Assembly (NCBI GenBank): GCA_003117195.1
Contig: BDSI01000154.1
Coordinates: 1 to 64,000 of the forward strand
Reading direction: 5' to 3'
Length of the DNA stretch: 64,000 nt
DNA from: Eudorina sp. 2006-703-Eu-15
Lineage: Eukaryota; Chlorophyta; Chlorophyceae; Chlamydomonadales; Volvocaceae
Shown: positions 22,155 to 33,774 of the stretch, in pieces
Numbering within the stretch: the first letter of the stretch is position 1
Layout of the letters: every line of letters starts with the position of its first letter
Notes under the pieces: model-generated
The model's database searches: none
Seen by the model: the letters and a program-made list of their open reading frames with translations, nothing else
Told to the model about the DNA's origin: nothing
Program-made: the position numbers and the translations under genes

Positions 22155-22621
22155 GCCCTGTAGGTACTCTGTCGTAATAGACCGCGGGTGGTCAGGGCAC
22201 TGACGCCCAGTGGAGCTATCGCTAGGTGTGGGCAGTTTTTTCGGCCCGGTGGGACCGTACGGGCAGGCCCCTGAATGGTGACTCGCGAGCCCCCGTGGCC
22301 TTCCAAGACTACGGGCCACCGCTGGAGAAGTGACCCCGCCTTGGTGGGGGTGGTGGTTCGCTAATAGGGGCGCCATGGTGGCTAACTCCCCCTGAGCGGG
22401 CTTTATCCCTTGCCATGGTTGGTTCTCAGGAACGGGGTGGTTCCCTGGTAGTGTGGGCCCGGGGAGTGTTTCGGTGCACTTGGGGAGCCTGTCCGGAGCG
22501 CCATGGTGGCGTTACTTCATTTAGGCAGTGTATGGTGAGGAAGCCTCGGCTGTCGCCGGGGCTGTCACCGATGACCCGCGGGGTCCGCTGTAACATCCTA
22601 ATAATAAAAGTTACAAGGTGG

Positions 22622-25160
22622 ACCGTTACATGTAAGTTTGGTGCAGATGGATGCTTGATGCCCTCCCCCCAAGCTGGAACGGTGGTTTCAGATGAATGCT
22701 CGGCCACAGGAATCCGCGCGCACTCTGGTGGTAGCCGCCGTTGCCGTTGCCGTACGTTATGCGGGCAGGATCCCCTCCCCCTACAGGCGCGTACTAACGA
22801 AGCGTCCGTTTGTTTTCCGCACCCATTCGATGAACATGCATGAGCCGCGGCACTTCCTTACGAAGTACGCTTCTGGAGATGCGCACCAGCCGGATGCTGC
22901 GGTGGTTGCTTGCGGTATGAGGCGAAGCACGCACGCCCGTTTGCCTCCTGAGCGGAGAGCCCAATGCGCCGAATTCCGCAAATGTTCGTTCAGCGCCGAC
23001 CGGCCCGTAATAATCGACCCCTAGTGAGCGTTTGCCCAACACGGTACATACGCCGGTTGGCTGGGGATAGATCCCCAAGTAGCCCAGCTCGCTGCTGTCT
23101 GCAGTTGCTGCCGCAGTTTACTGTCGTTGGCATATCGGGGGCCTGCAGTCGGTCATATATATGTACATACATGGGGCCTTCAAGGTCATGCATGCACGGG
23201 GCACTCAAAGGCGCCGCCTCTCCTCTTTTTGAGGGTGGGAGCGACTGGTTGCGTTGCTCGGCTTGGACGGGGATTGCTCGCTCCTGCCGTCCGGTGGCTG
23301 GGCTGTACTGCAGGGTTGGTCCTTGGTCTTCGGGGGGATGTCAGCTTGCCCCTATTATGTTCCCCCGTGGGTCAGTACATGGCATGTAGCTAGCTAGCTA
23401 ACTAGCTAGCTAGTTCAATGCCCGTGCCTAGCATGGTCTGGTTTGCAACCGAAGGACACGTCCTGGACGACAGGTAGGTGCCGTACGTAAACCTAACCTA
23501 TCCTAGGTGCCGTACCTAACCTATCCACATGCATTGCGTACATGCCTTATGTGCGGCGGCAACAGCTCGTCATACTATGCAAGTACTTCGAACGTTTGTA
23601 TTTGCGAATACCTGCTGCCGCAGCTCCAAGTGTGCTTCAGTCTTCACCGACGCGGAGGGCGGCCGGACACATCCGGCCCTGCCACGCTCCATCCCTGTGC
23701 TACCTACTGAATCACTGGCTTGGCAGCGAGCCGACCGACAGCAGAGTGACTACGGTGTCGATCACCGATGCACGCGGGCTTTGCGAGTCTGGTGCGATGG
23801 AGTCAGCCGCGAGTGGGCATGAACCTGCCTGCGATTTATCCAGTCGGGTCCAGTCCTAGAAGCGTGTCCCAGCGGATGGTTTTGTACGTACGGCGTTTTA
23901 ATCATGCAGTCGAAGGGAGTAACAAAGGTGCAAACCGGTTAGCGAACAACAAACATCGACGCGTAAATATAATATATATATATATATATTAATTGTTATG
24001 ATGCATCCTTGCTCCCAAGCAAATGGGAATGCGCGTCAACTGTTGACCAACCGAGTTTGGACTTATCCTCGTTCGTATAATCAACCCGATACTCATAAAA
24101 CTGCAAGAAGTTATGTTCATCTAGAATAGGAATGATATTGTTAACCTGATATTAAGCGTCACCACATCCAATACTACCCAGCTGGTATACCACGGTATAA
24201 CAAATACGAACAAAGCGGCCCAAACTTGCTGCTTGTCAAATATGCATAATAATATAAAATTCCAATAAAACATTAAAACTGGCGTGAGACAGCTGACATC
24301 AGTACGCTTCGAACTCTCTCGTAACCCATCGAATGACCCCATTTCGTTCGGATCATACAATTACGGACAGAACCAAAAATTTAAATTTGTAACATATTTA
24401 GTTTCTCACATGCGTTGTTACATTTGCCGCTTTATGAGTCATGAGTGCCTGGGCACTGTAGACACCAATTACCATTACTACTGTGACATTTATCTTATTA
24501 TGGAATTCACGAAAGGTGCTTAACATTTGCACGAGTGGCGCATTTTTACCCCGCTCGACGAAACTGCCTCGGTTTAGAATCTTGAGCGAATCAAACTGCA
24601 ACAATGCTCTGGTTGTTATAAGATGGCGTCAGTCATCACGCGCATGAGCCCGTGTATCTACCGGCAATTGTGACTGTCTGCCTTCGGATGTTGACAGCCG
24701 GGGTTCGTCGGTTCCGTCGTCGATTCGTAGGTTCGTGGATACTTTGCGTTATCTGGTTCGAGCGATACGTGTGGCGGCCCCGGAACTTCTTGCTTGGGTA
24801 TTGCAGTAAGGACCCAAAAGCTAGCAATGCAGCCAAGGCAGTCCTGCGCCAACGGGTACACACAAGTGGGCAACGTATCCGTCCACAAAAGCCAACACCG
24901 TAATGTCCCCCTTTCCTCCCCCCCTCCCCCCCCCCCACACACATGCGTGCATCGCAGGGGAGGGGACGATCCAGGCCGGGTCCTCCCATAACCTTGACAA
25001 AAATATTTCTCGCGTGCAGTTATAGAGACACATTTACGAAGTCACAGCGGACCCCCGTGGGCCATCGATCGGTGACAGCCGTAGCCTCGTGGCCATGCAC
25101 ACATAGCTCCCTCGCTGCCGCGCATCCAGTCCTTGCGTACACAATCGATTTGGGCGGATG
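22622..25160. other. Intergenic, no supported gene
   Basis: Holds GCTAGCTA repeats near 23388-23413, a TA microsatellite (23970-23990), a CCTAACCTATCC-type duplication near 23490-23525, and a poly-C/T tract at 24906-24938. An inverted degenerate LINE 3' end (CAGCGGACCC...CGGTGACAG) lies at about 25046-25079. No domains were found. Confidence 0.45.
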
Positions 25161-25600
25161 TCACCTGGACTTGCTGGGCGGTTGTCTTGCTGGGCGCTGG
25201 AGGTCAACAGAGGGCGTAGGGGCAGACATCGTGTACCTAGGGAACAGCGGGCGGGTCTGTCGTTGCTGTGGGGTCGAAGGTCAGGTCGAGGGTGATGAAA
25301 AGCATGTCTTGCTAAGTTGTCCTGTGTTCGACAGTATTCGCGCGGAGGAAGGCTTTCCCCATTTCACTACCATGCTGGAAGCCATGGCCTGGGACCCGGC
25401 TCTGTTAGAAAGGCTCTTGGAGCGCATGTGGGCCCACCGTAGCTCAATCGTCCCCATTGGAAGGTAGTCGTCTCCTTTTCCTGTTTGCGCGTGCTTTTAG
25501 GCGGTTTTCGCATGCCCTTGGGCCTAAAGCTCGTATGGGTAGTTGTACAGGTATGGGGTTATGCACCCCCAACCATGTAACACACGCACACACCGGGACA
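25161..25600 (+). mobile_element. 3' end of a second LINE family (copy A)
   Basis: The last about 100 codons of a non-LTR element ORF followed by its 3' UTR. The peptide includes CRCCGVEGQVEGDEKHVLLSC-type spacing (CxxC then HxxxxC), the C-terminal zinc-knuckle common in LINE ORF2 proteins, then WAHRSSIVPIGR and a stop at 25465-25467. The 3' UTR (to about 25600) ends in a CA-rich tail after AACCATGTAACACAC. Copy B of the same family lies inverted at 29040-29273. The 5' boundary is approximate. Confidence 0.85.
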
Positions 25601-26277
25601 CACACACCTGGAAAGGAGACTACGAACACGCAGATATCGATAAATATATCGATCGGTACGCGCCGCCGCCCGGCAGTGGAATGCCATGGACACATATAGA
25701 GGCGCCCGAAAACCGAAGTGCGTGATGCCATGAACGTTACAGCGGACCCCAAACGCAAACGTCCGTGCGATGCATTCTGGCATCACGTATGGGCGAGTGC
25801 GTTCGAAAACACCAAGCTAGCTAGGCCCGTGAAAAAGTGCCGTCCGCGCGCGCTGCAGCTGGCGATGCACCGCCAACGCCGCCACGGGCTGAGGCATCCT
25901 AGCCACAAACCCACCACGTACCTGAAACACTTAAATCCAACCGTAAGAACTCGATCGACAATTTCCGCCCGTATATACGCGCCCGGCACGACAATGTCCA
26001 TCCATACGAACCCGAAACGCGATGAATGCGGGGAAGGGGGAGCTGTTCAGTTTGCGGCACCCAGCGGAAAAAGCTCATCGGCGACAGCGCATCTATGGGC
26101 AGCGCATCTATGGGCAGCGCATGCACGGTCAGAGCGGGGCGCATCACCATCAGCCTGGCGTGACTTGAAGCGGCAGCAGTGCGTGATAGATAATCTTCAT
26201 GTGATGACAAAAACAATCAGGGGATACGTGTCATCGCTGCGACCGCTCGCTTGTCCTCAGGGCGGTGAGGTTGATGG

Positions 26278-29200
26278 TCAAGGTGACCGCGGCGACCGAG
26301 GCAGCCTCGGCATCCGGGGGCTGCGGGGCGTGCGGGGCGGCGCCCTGTTGACCTTGCCCTGGACCGGGGCCTTGCGGGGACCCGGAGGCGGACGGGGCGA
26401 CGGCGGGCGACGAGGCGAGGGCGGCTGCGGCGGCTGGGGCGCCGGACTGGGCGGCGGGGGGCTGGGCGGCTGCGCGGGCGGCGGGGGGAACCTGCCAACG
26501 CAGTCCGGGTCCTCCTCGTCCGGCAGGCCGTTGCAGTTGTCATCCAGTTTGTCCCCGCACACTTGCTCGACCGCCGCGGCGCGTCGGCACAGCACGACGC
26601 TGGCGAACCCGATTTTGTAGTCCATTTGGAGGACGCGCACCGTTAGGTTCGTGTCGGCGTCGACGTAGGAGGCCTTCCCGCCGCGCGCCGACGTCAGTTG
26701 GGCCAGCTGGTAGGTGTACATGTACCATCTGCCAGGACTGCCGCCGTAGCTGTGGACGAGCACGTACGACGAGTTGTCCTTCATGTCGAACGGCAAGTCG
26801 TACGGCGCCACATTCGTGCGTAGGGAGATGAAGAGGCGGTTGTTGGGGAGCCTCGGAGTGGGGAGGGCGACGGAGACGAAGGGCCGCAAGGTTGACAGCT
26901 GGTGCGGGATCCAGACGTTCTGTCGTTCACCGATGCGGAGGGTCGTGGTGTTGAACTCCTTTAACGGTTGCGCCCAGCCGATCTGCACAGCCACACAGCA
27001 GGTTGCTTGCGTGGTTCCATAGCCACATACACAGCAGGTTGGATCCCAAGCCGCACAGCAGGTTGGATCCAAATCCACACGCATGGCAGGTTGGATCGAC
27101 AGACAAGCCGTTTCGGTCCACAACCACACAGCTTGGGTTTCTGCGTCTCCGGATTTCAGTGGGCCACATCGTAGCGGGCTTTTAACACGCTGTGCGATGC
27201 TGGCGCGGCGCGCGGGCACCACAAACGCAGCCTCAGCTAGCTAAGATCTGAAGGAGCCCTTGCGTGGGCCCATCTAGCTTTGAGGACTTACGAGTCGCAC
27301 GCATGACGAGCCATGCATCACTACGCACTGCAAGCCACTTTGGCGCAGTTTCGCGCTTGCAGCGTGGGGTGAGCGACCGCGGAGGCTGCGGCTGTCACCG
27401 ACGACCCTAGCGAGATCCACTGCAACATCATTAATAAATTATTATAATAATGGCATGCGGCTGGTGGCCACCAAGGCGCTCAATCAAGGGTGCTCACCTG
27501 CCACGCGTGGGGAGCGTTATAGCACCGAATTATTCCCGAGCCGACGCCGTCCGGTCCCATGGCGCACGTCGGGTCGCATTGGTCGCCCGTCGGGCAGCTG
27601 CCGGTGGGGATGTTGGCGTGCGCCATATTGAGGTTGTGCCCCACCTCGTGCAGCCACGCCGCCATGAAGTGGGCGATCTCGCCGCTCAGCCAGAAGCGGC
27701 CGACGCCGTACTGGTTGCCGCCGGTGCCCGGCGAATCGATGCCCAGGGTCCCCGCAGACTGCCCGTATGCGCACCCTGAAGGGAGGGGATCAGGGACAGG
27801 GGAAGCGGTAATATTAGTATGAATGCATGTAGGACTGAATGAATGAAAGTTACAGCGGAGCCCGAAAAGGGATCAATTTGATGATAACTTCACGCTGGGC
27901 AAATCCTGGCGTGGATTACGGTAAGGGGGCAGCGGACAGAGCGAATCACATGGAGGGTTTTTACTGACAATCTGCCGGGCCCCTTCTGGTAGATAGGCGC
28001 ACACATGGTTTTACGCGTATGAGTCACAGTCAGTTGCGCAAGCACGTGGGTCTAAGCGTGTTTGGGGCCGGCTCTAAGGTCATCCGGTGTCCTTGAATGA
28101 ATGAATGAATGAATGAATGAATGAATGAATGAATGAATGAATGAATGAATGAATGAATGAATGAATGAATGAATGAATGAATGAATGAATGAATGAATGA
28201 ATGAATGAATGAATGAATGAATGAATGAATGAATGAATGAATGAATGAATGAATGAATGGATGAATGAATGAACGTTACAGGTGTTCTTGCCACACGGCG
28301 ACATGGGGATACGGTACCGTATGTGACTTCGTATGGGCTGCGAGGTTGCCCACAGGGCCGTGGGGCAGCTGCAATATCACTTCGAAGCCGCGTCCCCTTC
28401 CGCTTGCGCTGTGGTTCAGCCCGGCTATGGGGCCCCGGTACTCGACCGTACGGCAGATGTACGGCGAGTCGCCCACTGTGCAACAACTTCCTTGCCATGG
28501 CATTGCTGGTGCGCCACGCGTTACCCACCTTTCTTCCATGAGTAATCCTTGGGGAAGATAACGACGCTGTGCGTGTAGTCGGTGGCGGTGATGTTCCTCG
28601 TCTTCTTGGCGTAGTTTTCCAGGTATGTGTGCCATTTAAGTACGTCGACGTTCGAACACGTGGACGTGCTGAAGTTGTTTCCGCCCGGATACTCGAACGG
28701 CGCGTCCGCACGTCCGCTGCAGGGCACCTCCACGGGGCCTACAACCGTGACGTTACCGGGGGCCACCTGCCCGTAAGAGCAGGTCGCGTAGTAGTCCACA
28801 AAATTGCGCGGGATCGGCCCTTTTCCAGTTGAGTTGTCGTACGGGGGGTACGGCTTGCGGTTGAGAAGGCCAGTGCCGTTGGGGCTGAACATGTCCTGCA
28901 CCATCTGTGTGGGGACATTTCGACGACGGGGAAAACGAAGGGTCGGACGCTGAGAAAGGAACATGTATATATGAGGCATCATCAGCCGGAGACACGTTGG
29001 CGACTGGTGTTGGGGTGTACGTGGTTTGTTCATGTGTGTGTGTGTGGTACATGGTTGGGGGTGCATAACCCCATACCTGTACAACTACCCGTACCAGCCG
29101 TTGGCCCAAGGGCACGCAAAAAACGCCTAAAAGCACACGCATGACACTGCACTAGCAGGAAGCAAGAAAGAGACTACTACCGTCCAAAGGGGACGATTGA

Positions 29201-30287
29201 GTTACGGTGGGCCCACATGCGCTCAAAGAGCCTTGCTAACCGAGCCGGGTCCCAGGCCATGGCTTCCAGCATGTTCATGTGTGTAGCTGTGTGTACGTTT
29301 ATGAATGATGTTACTGTGGGCCCCGCGGGTCGTCGATGACAACATGTATCATCCGGAGCGCCATGGTGGCGTTAGTTCATTTAGGCAGTGTATGGTGAGG
29401 AAGCCTCGGCTGTCACCGGGGCTGTCACCGATGACCCGCGGGGTCCGCTGTAACATCCTAATAATAATGTATCATCTTAGTACGGATGTAAGTGCTAGTT
29501 TTTAAACACGCGTACATAGCTACATACCTCTGGGGTCATCGCTGTGGGTGCCTGGTAGCCGCACATCGTCACCAGGAACACCAGGAACGACGGCCGCCTG
29601 AGAGTCTCCCAGGAGGAAAGGACGTCATTCCTGCCAAGGAGGCGCCGCCGTGCGCCGCCCGATGGGCCCTCATCAGCCGTGTCCAGGATCTGCGGCGCAG
29701 CGCATGTACGAACGACGCCGCCCGCCGAGATGTGGTCGGCCGAGATTCCCACTCGGGATCCGACGGCGGGCATGGCGCTGCCGTGCACATCCAGCGCATC
29801 GCAGAACGCGACGCTGTACAGCTTGCCATCATCGCCGTGAAGGAAAAAGGTCGGTACGTCCGGGCCGCCGCTGCCGTCCGAGGACATCATTGCCCGCAAT
29901 ACGCCTGCGCGCGAATCAGGCAGCGGGGCTCAACGGAAGCAAGACCCTGATTGACAGCAGCCAGAGACGAGTCGGTCAAGGAGGGTCAAGGCGGGCCCGC
30001 CAGGCTTTGATCCCTTTGCCCGTGCATGGAAGATACATTTACTCAATAATGCGAATTTGGTCAGTCCCGGCGCTACGCTTTGATAGGCTGTGGCCCTCGG
30101 GGCACCGAGGCCGCGTGTAAAAACGAATCGCCGCCGCGACAGGTCAGGTTGGAAAACGAAACTCGGGTTCCCAGCGGGCATGCCTACCCGTGACAGCATC
30201 GGCGGGCTTGTTCTCTTCAAAACTCTGGGCAGAAGATGAGCATACGAGCACCGCGGCGATTGCAAGCACAAGGCGTACTGCAGCCAT
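26278..30287 (-). CDS. Gametolysin-like M11 zinc metallopeptidase (gene 2)
   Basis: Paralogue of the gene at 12708-16314 in the same orientation. Exons: 30287-30188, 29904-29528, 28904-28529, 27775-27498, 26982-26278. All introns are GT-AG with the same phases as gene 1 (1,0,1,0), giving 611 aa. The first exon is a clean signal peptide (MAAVRLVLAIAAVLVCSSSA). The zinc site HEVGHNLNMAH is at about 327-337, closer to the family form than in gene 1. CYNAPHAWQ follows, and CGDKLDDNCNG...DPDC lies at 519-538. The tail is longer and richer in proline: PPPP and SPxP runs of about 70 residues, the hydroxyproline-glycoprotein type. Expected role is cleavage of matrix or wall glycoproteins outside the cell. 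Intron 2 carries two LINE fragments and intron 3 a GAAT array. Confidence 0.94.
28095..28272. repeat. (GAAT)n microsatellite in intron 3 of M11 gene 2
   Basis: About 44 tandem GAAT units with almost no interruption; one GGAT variant sits near the right end. At its right edge it runs into GAACGTTACAG (28270-28281). On the other strand this reads CTGTAACGTTCATTC, the end signature of a LINE-type 3' terminus seen at 25729, 27843 and 36768. The array is thus probably an expanded retroelement tail. Confidence 0.95.
29029..29284 (-). mobile_element. 5'-truncated LINE copy B in intron 2 of M11 gene 2
   Basis: Minus-strand copy of the family at 25161-25600. It covers the last 32 codons (ending WAHRNSIVPFGR and a stop at 29179-29177) plus the 3' UTR. 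An 11-bp direct repeat TTCATGTGTGT flanks it (29029-29039 and 29274-29284), so the insertion spans about 29040-29273. Its 3' end abuts a GT-rich stretch, so that edge is less exact. Confidence 0.85.
29344..29476 (+). mobile_element. 113-bp LINE 3'-end insertion with 10-bp target duplication
   Basis: Bases 29354-29466 match the last 113 bp of the LINE at 17675-22608 with two mismatches seen by eye, including the ATAATA tail. A perfect 10-bp direct repeat ATGTATCATC flanks it (29344-29353, 29467-29476). It is an extreme 5' truncation and lies in intron 2 of M11 gene 2, antisense to the gene. Confidence 0.93.
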
Positions 30288-32869
30288 CGCTTTGATCGCT
30301 GTTGGCAAATAAAACTAGTCGTCAATTTCTGTGCGCGCCAAGCGCGGTGTTTGTATGGATTTATTGTTTACAGTGGATCCTTGTCCGGTGCGCCTTACAG
30401 TCGCAGTTTCGCTTCACAGTGCGTGGGGAGGATGGAGGCGCCGGCCGTCACCGATGACCCTTGGGGCCCACTGCAACCTGGAGCGGTCAACAACGGCGTA
30501 CCGAAACTAACACGGCCCCGGTATGCACGCAGTGGGGTCTCTATCGTCGCCTTAAGAAGTCGCTCTTCCTTATGTGTTTTAAAATGGATTAGTCATCTGA
30601 CGTACGGGAACCGAACGGTTGCTAGTGTCCAATGAGGGTAGACGTACTGCGAGCAGGTGGAAATGCGGCGGGCCGAACGGTTGACATGCCCCGCCAGGCT
30701 GAGCAAGCGAAGCGGCAGTCATTCGCTGTGCATGAGGCATAATGAACGTGTAACATTACATACACATGTGAGATCGGATTTATTATCGCAATCTGGACGG
30801 CGTATCACGATGCATGGAGACCTCTTGCGCCCCGTCTCGGAGGTCGCTTTATTATGTCAAAATATGCATAAATTGTTAGTATTCCTGATTTCCATGGCTG
30901 AATTGACCGCCTCGCATGCATCCATGTGGATCAGCAGGGATCGCGATGCAAAGACCGACAGCAAGTCAGAGCTTGACTTCCGTCGGTACCACATTCGTAG
31001 CCAGAAAATTAAAATCATATAAGAAATATTTTATCCTTATTGAATAAGCATGTATATCTTACTCGCATCCATCAGGCGCTTGGTCATTGATACGGTACCC
31101 GCATTTGTCGATGCAACGACATGCCAAACCACGCAACATGCACCAAAACTTAGGCAATACTTTCGAAATTCTGAGAAAAACTGATGCTGTGACGGTCTTG
31201 CGCGACCCGTCGCATAAGAAGGTACGGTTAGAAACGGCAGGAAGAGTTAAGGACGCACGCCCAGCCTCGCCTGATGGATTCGCAAGTCAGGACTGGCTAC
31301 AACGTGTTCATGATGTCACCGCGCCAGATGAACCTTTGAACGGGTCACACATCGGTGTCCCAGCGTTTGAGGGAGCTGTTTTGAGGCGTAGCTCGCCGGG
31401 CGTCGTGCGTCCAACATGACGGCGACATGCAGGTTATTACGGGTGTGTGTGCATACAGGTAGCGTCCTAGCCGGTGAGTCCGCATCACCGCTGAGCAACG
31501 CTTCTTCCAAAGGATGCGCTGTGATGTGTGATCCAGGTGCAAGGCCTAGCACCACCAACTGGACCCGGCATGCACTCTGTCGCGCGGACACAGGGCAATT
31601 CCGAGTAATGACGGTTGGCCGAGTTGGCCGGACGGTTATATCGGGCCATGGTTGTCGCGAGGCAGGAGCGCGGCCTGCTTGATTGGGACGTTGGTTGGGG
31701 CAGGGCGTCCTATTATTTAGCCATTGAAATGGTGGTGGATTATTAGGAGCCCGTTAGTTGCAGGCCAGCGAGCCGGCATTGTCAGGTGCCTCCAAGATGC
31801 GTGTTGCCAGGCCAGCCAGGTAGGCCTGGTAGGACGCCGTTCCCTGCTGTACACTCCCGCCGCCGCGTGAGCCACTTTCGGTGAACGGGAGTACGGCGCC
31901 GATTGTTTTGGCGTCAGTGCGCCATCCATCTTACCGTGTGTAGTGGACCCTGCGGGCCATCGGTGGCAACGTGAAGCCGCCCATAACCGCCTCATCACAC
32001 GATGGGCAAGGGTAGCTGTCCCGGCCAGCGTCAGGCCCGGCCAGATATGTAACGGTTAAACGATGTACTGCGAATGGGTGACGGGGAGGCGCCCCGAATG
32101 AAGAACGCACCGCGTCGCGTGTTGCCGGCACTATGGTGATGGATTCTTCTGACACGAAACTGGCTTACTGACGTCAAAAGCATCCAGTGCGCGCGTTCCA
32201 GATCTGGTACTGCCGCGGGGTTCCCTGGTAGCGCGGGCTCGGGGCGGGTCTTCGGTGCGCTGCTGGGGCGTGCTCGGTGAGCCTGGCCCACAGGGTCCAC
32301 GGTGTAATAAAACTTAATGGATTGTAACAGTTAATTAGAAAATTGTTGTCGGGAAAACCTGGCAGGTTCGACGCTTGCAATAACACAAAACGCCCAAGCC
32401 GTTTCCGATCGTCTGGCATATCCTTTGAATCTTGTCTGAGGTAAGTAATTAAACACCTTTGCCGCGCGCATCTTCATGTTGAAAGGTACGGGGGAATAAA
32501 TATAATTTGACGTAGGTGTCGACCAAAATATGCAAGTGGACATTTTACTTATGCTTGATTAATTTATTTAACAATTATTATGTTATAATCATTAAATGGA
32601 TTTCCCATTGGTTTCCGTAAGCAAGTGACGTTGGCATGTCGTCCAGGGTTGACTTACTACATCGATGCCACTCAGTTGTAGGAACATATTACATATTAAT
32701 TGCAACATTACAGTACTACGAGCATAGTGTGCTATGTGTTGCGGCGCTGACCTTCATCCGTCACTGTATGACGCTTCGCGTCACACCTGCAGAGAGGTTC
32801 AGAGTTAACCAGGACCACGCAATTTTGTCACAATCATCGCACTGTAACTTAAAATACAATATCTTTGAT
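30288..32869. other. Intergenic with degenerate retroelement ends
   Basis: No gene is supported. Degenerate LINE 3'-end signatures occur at about 30444-30478 (plus strand), 31940-31975 (inverted), 32018-32053 (CCCGGCCAGCGTC-GGCC...ATATGTAAC, shared with 46977-47010) and 32220-32315 (similar to 22440-22500). The rest is AT-rich, with nothing recognised. Confidence 0.45.
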
Positions 32870-33154
32870 ATGCCGCATTACGGACGCATAGCGCTTGCCG
32901 CGTGCATGATATTCGCCCACCACCCCCAGGCGTCTCGCATTGACGCATTCGCACCAACCGTGGACTGTGCACCCGACTGCCAAACCACCGACCACACAAT
33001 TTGCTGGCGTAGGGTCGGTCGTGCAGCGATTCAAGCGTGCCGTACATGTCCTATCGCCGATGTGCCTCGACAATGGGCCGACTGCGGGATCCTGTCATGT
33101 GCTAATGACCCCCGGGTGAGCGGCTACTGCTGCATCCTGGGATCCATCCCTTGA
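32870..33154 (+). CDS. Candidate small secreted Cys-rich protein
   Basis: Single-exon frame of 94 codons from ATG 32870. It opens with a short hydrophobic segment (RIALAACMIFAHH) that could be a signal peptide, followed by a mature part with nine cysteines in about 65 residues, including CAPDC, CRTC and a CC pair near the end. The upstream frame remains open to 32636 without added sense. No known family is recognised. It could be a lone exon of a larger gene or a chance frame; cysteine density is the only argument for it. Confidence 0.3.
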   Translation: MPHYGRIALAACMIFAHHPQASRIDAFAPTVDCAPDCQTTDHTICWRRVGRAAIQACRTCPIADVPRQWADCGILSCANDPRVSGYCCILGSIP

Positions 33155-33650
33155 ATTCTTCATGAGGGTTTCGCTTGCCCCGACTTCGCTCGCTCCTCCC
33201 TGTTTCTTAATAAAGACAGCGAAACCGCAAAAGAGCACCGAACCGATAGCCGCCGGTGCTGGGCTGGACGAAGACGGCGAAGTGTTGACTCAGACGAAAG
33301 TATTAGAAGCTGATGTGTTTAGATAGGGGACAGCTGACCACGCAGGAAACACCGCGTAGTGCTGGCAAAAAGCGGCTGAACCCATCGACTGCTACCTAGC
33401 CGGCAAGCGGCCAGCATTTCGAGTGCTCATGAAGCCTCGCTCCCCCTCCCCTCAAGATCTTGATAACAGCTCTCCAAGACAGAGCATGCCATACATCCCA
33501 GCCCAGGCCCAGAACGTGTCATGCATCCTACGTAATGTGACCTTGGCGGTACCGCCAGCATGTATTTCGCACGAGTGACGCGAGGACGGACCTCACATCC
33601 ACCGGACGAACTGGACACCGAACGCGCGCGGCCGTCCGACACATCACACG
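33155..33650. other. Intergenic left of the split-repeat element
   Basis: No coding or repeat signal recognised. It ends at the left edge of repeat B2 of the Kangaroo/PAT-like element. Confidence 0.4.
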
Positions 33651-33774
33651 TTCTGTGTAACTGTCTCCCGTAACTGTCTCTTGTGGCTGGAGCGAACTGG
33701 CCAACGGAGCGGTTCTGGTGTCTGAGACGGATACGGCGGGACTGGAGACCGCTGCCAAGGGCCCTTACACAGCA
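33651..33774 (-). repeat. Split direct repeat B2
   Basis: 124 bp, identical by eye to 34433-34556. It forms the outer (3') end of the element. Confidence 0.95.

Larger units (their letters stand above)
17662..22621 (+). mobile_element. Nearly complete LINE (APE-type non-LTR retrotransposon) with 13-bp target duplications
   Basis: The element spans 17675-22608. It is bounded by identical 13-bp direct repeats AGTTACAAGGTGG at 17662-17674 and 22609-22621, as expected from target-primed reverse transcription. The 5' end is truncated inside ORF1, of which only the last 56 codons remain. ORF2 carries the endonuclease and reverse transcriptase. A C-terminal ORF in another frame follows, then about 450 bp of 3' UTR ending in an ATAATAA tail instead of poly(A). 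Short copies of the 3' end recur at 29354-29466 (113 bp, two mismatches), near 2409, near 27391 and near 30444. The L1-like lineage found in volvocine algae is the likely home. Confidence 0.95.

Noticed and set aside
26983..27222. Upstream extension of the last M11 gene 2 exon as an open frame
   Set aside because: The paralogue and the GCAG acceptor at 26983-26986 place the exon start at 26982; the extension is intron with ACACAGCAGGTTGGATCC-type repeats.
28052..28711. Minus-strand frame with HSFIHSFI repeats
   Set aside because: It is only the translation of the GAAT microsatellite joined to intron sequence of M11 gene 2.
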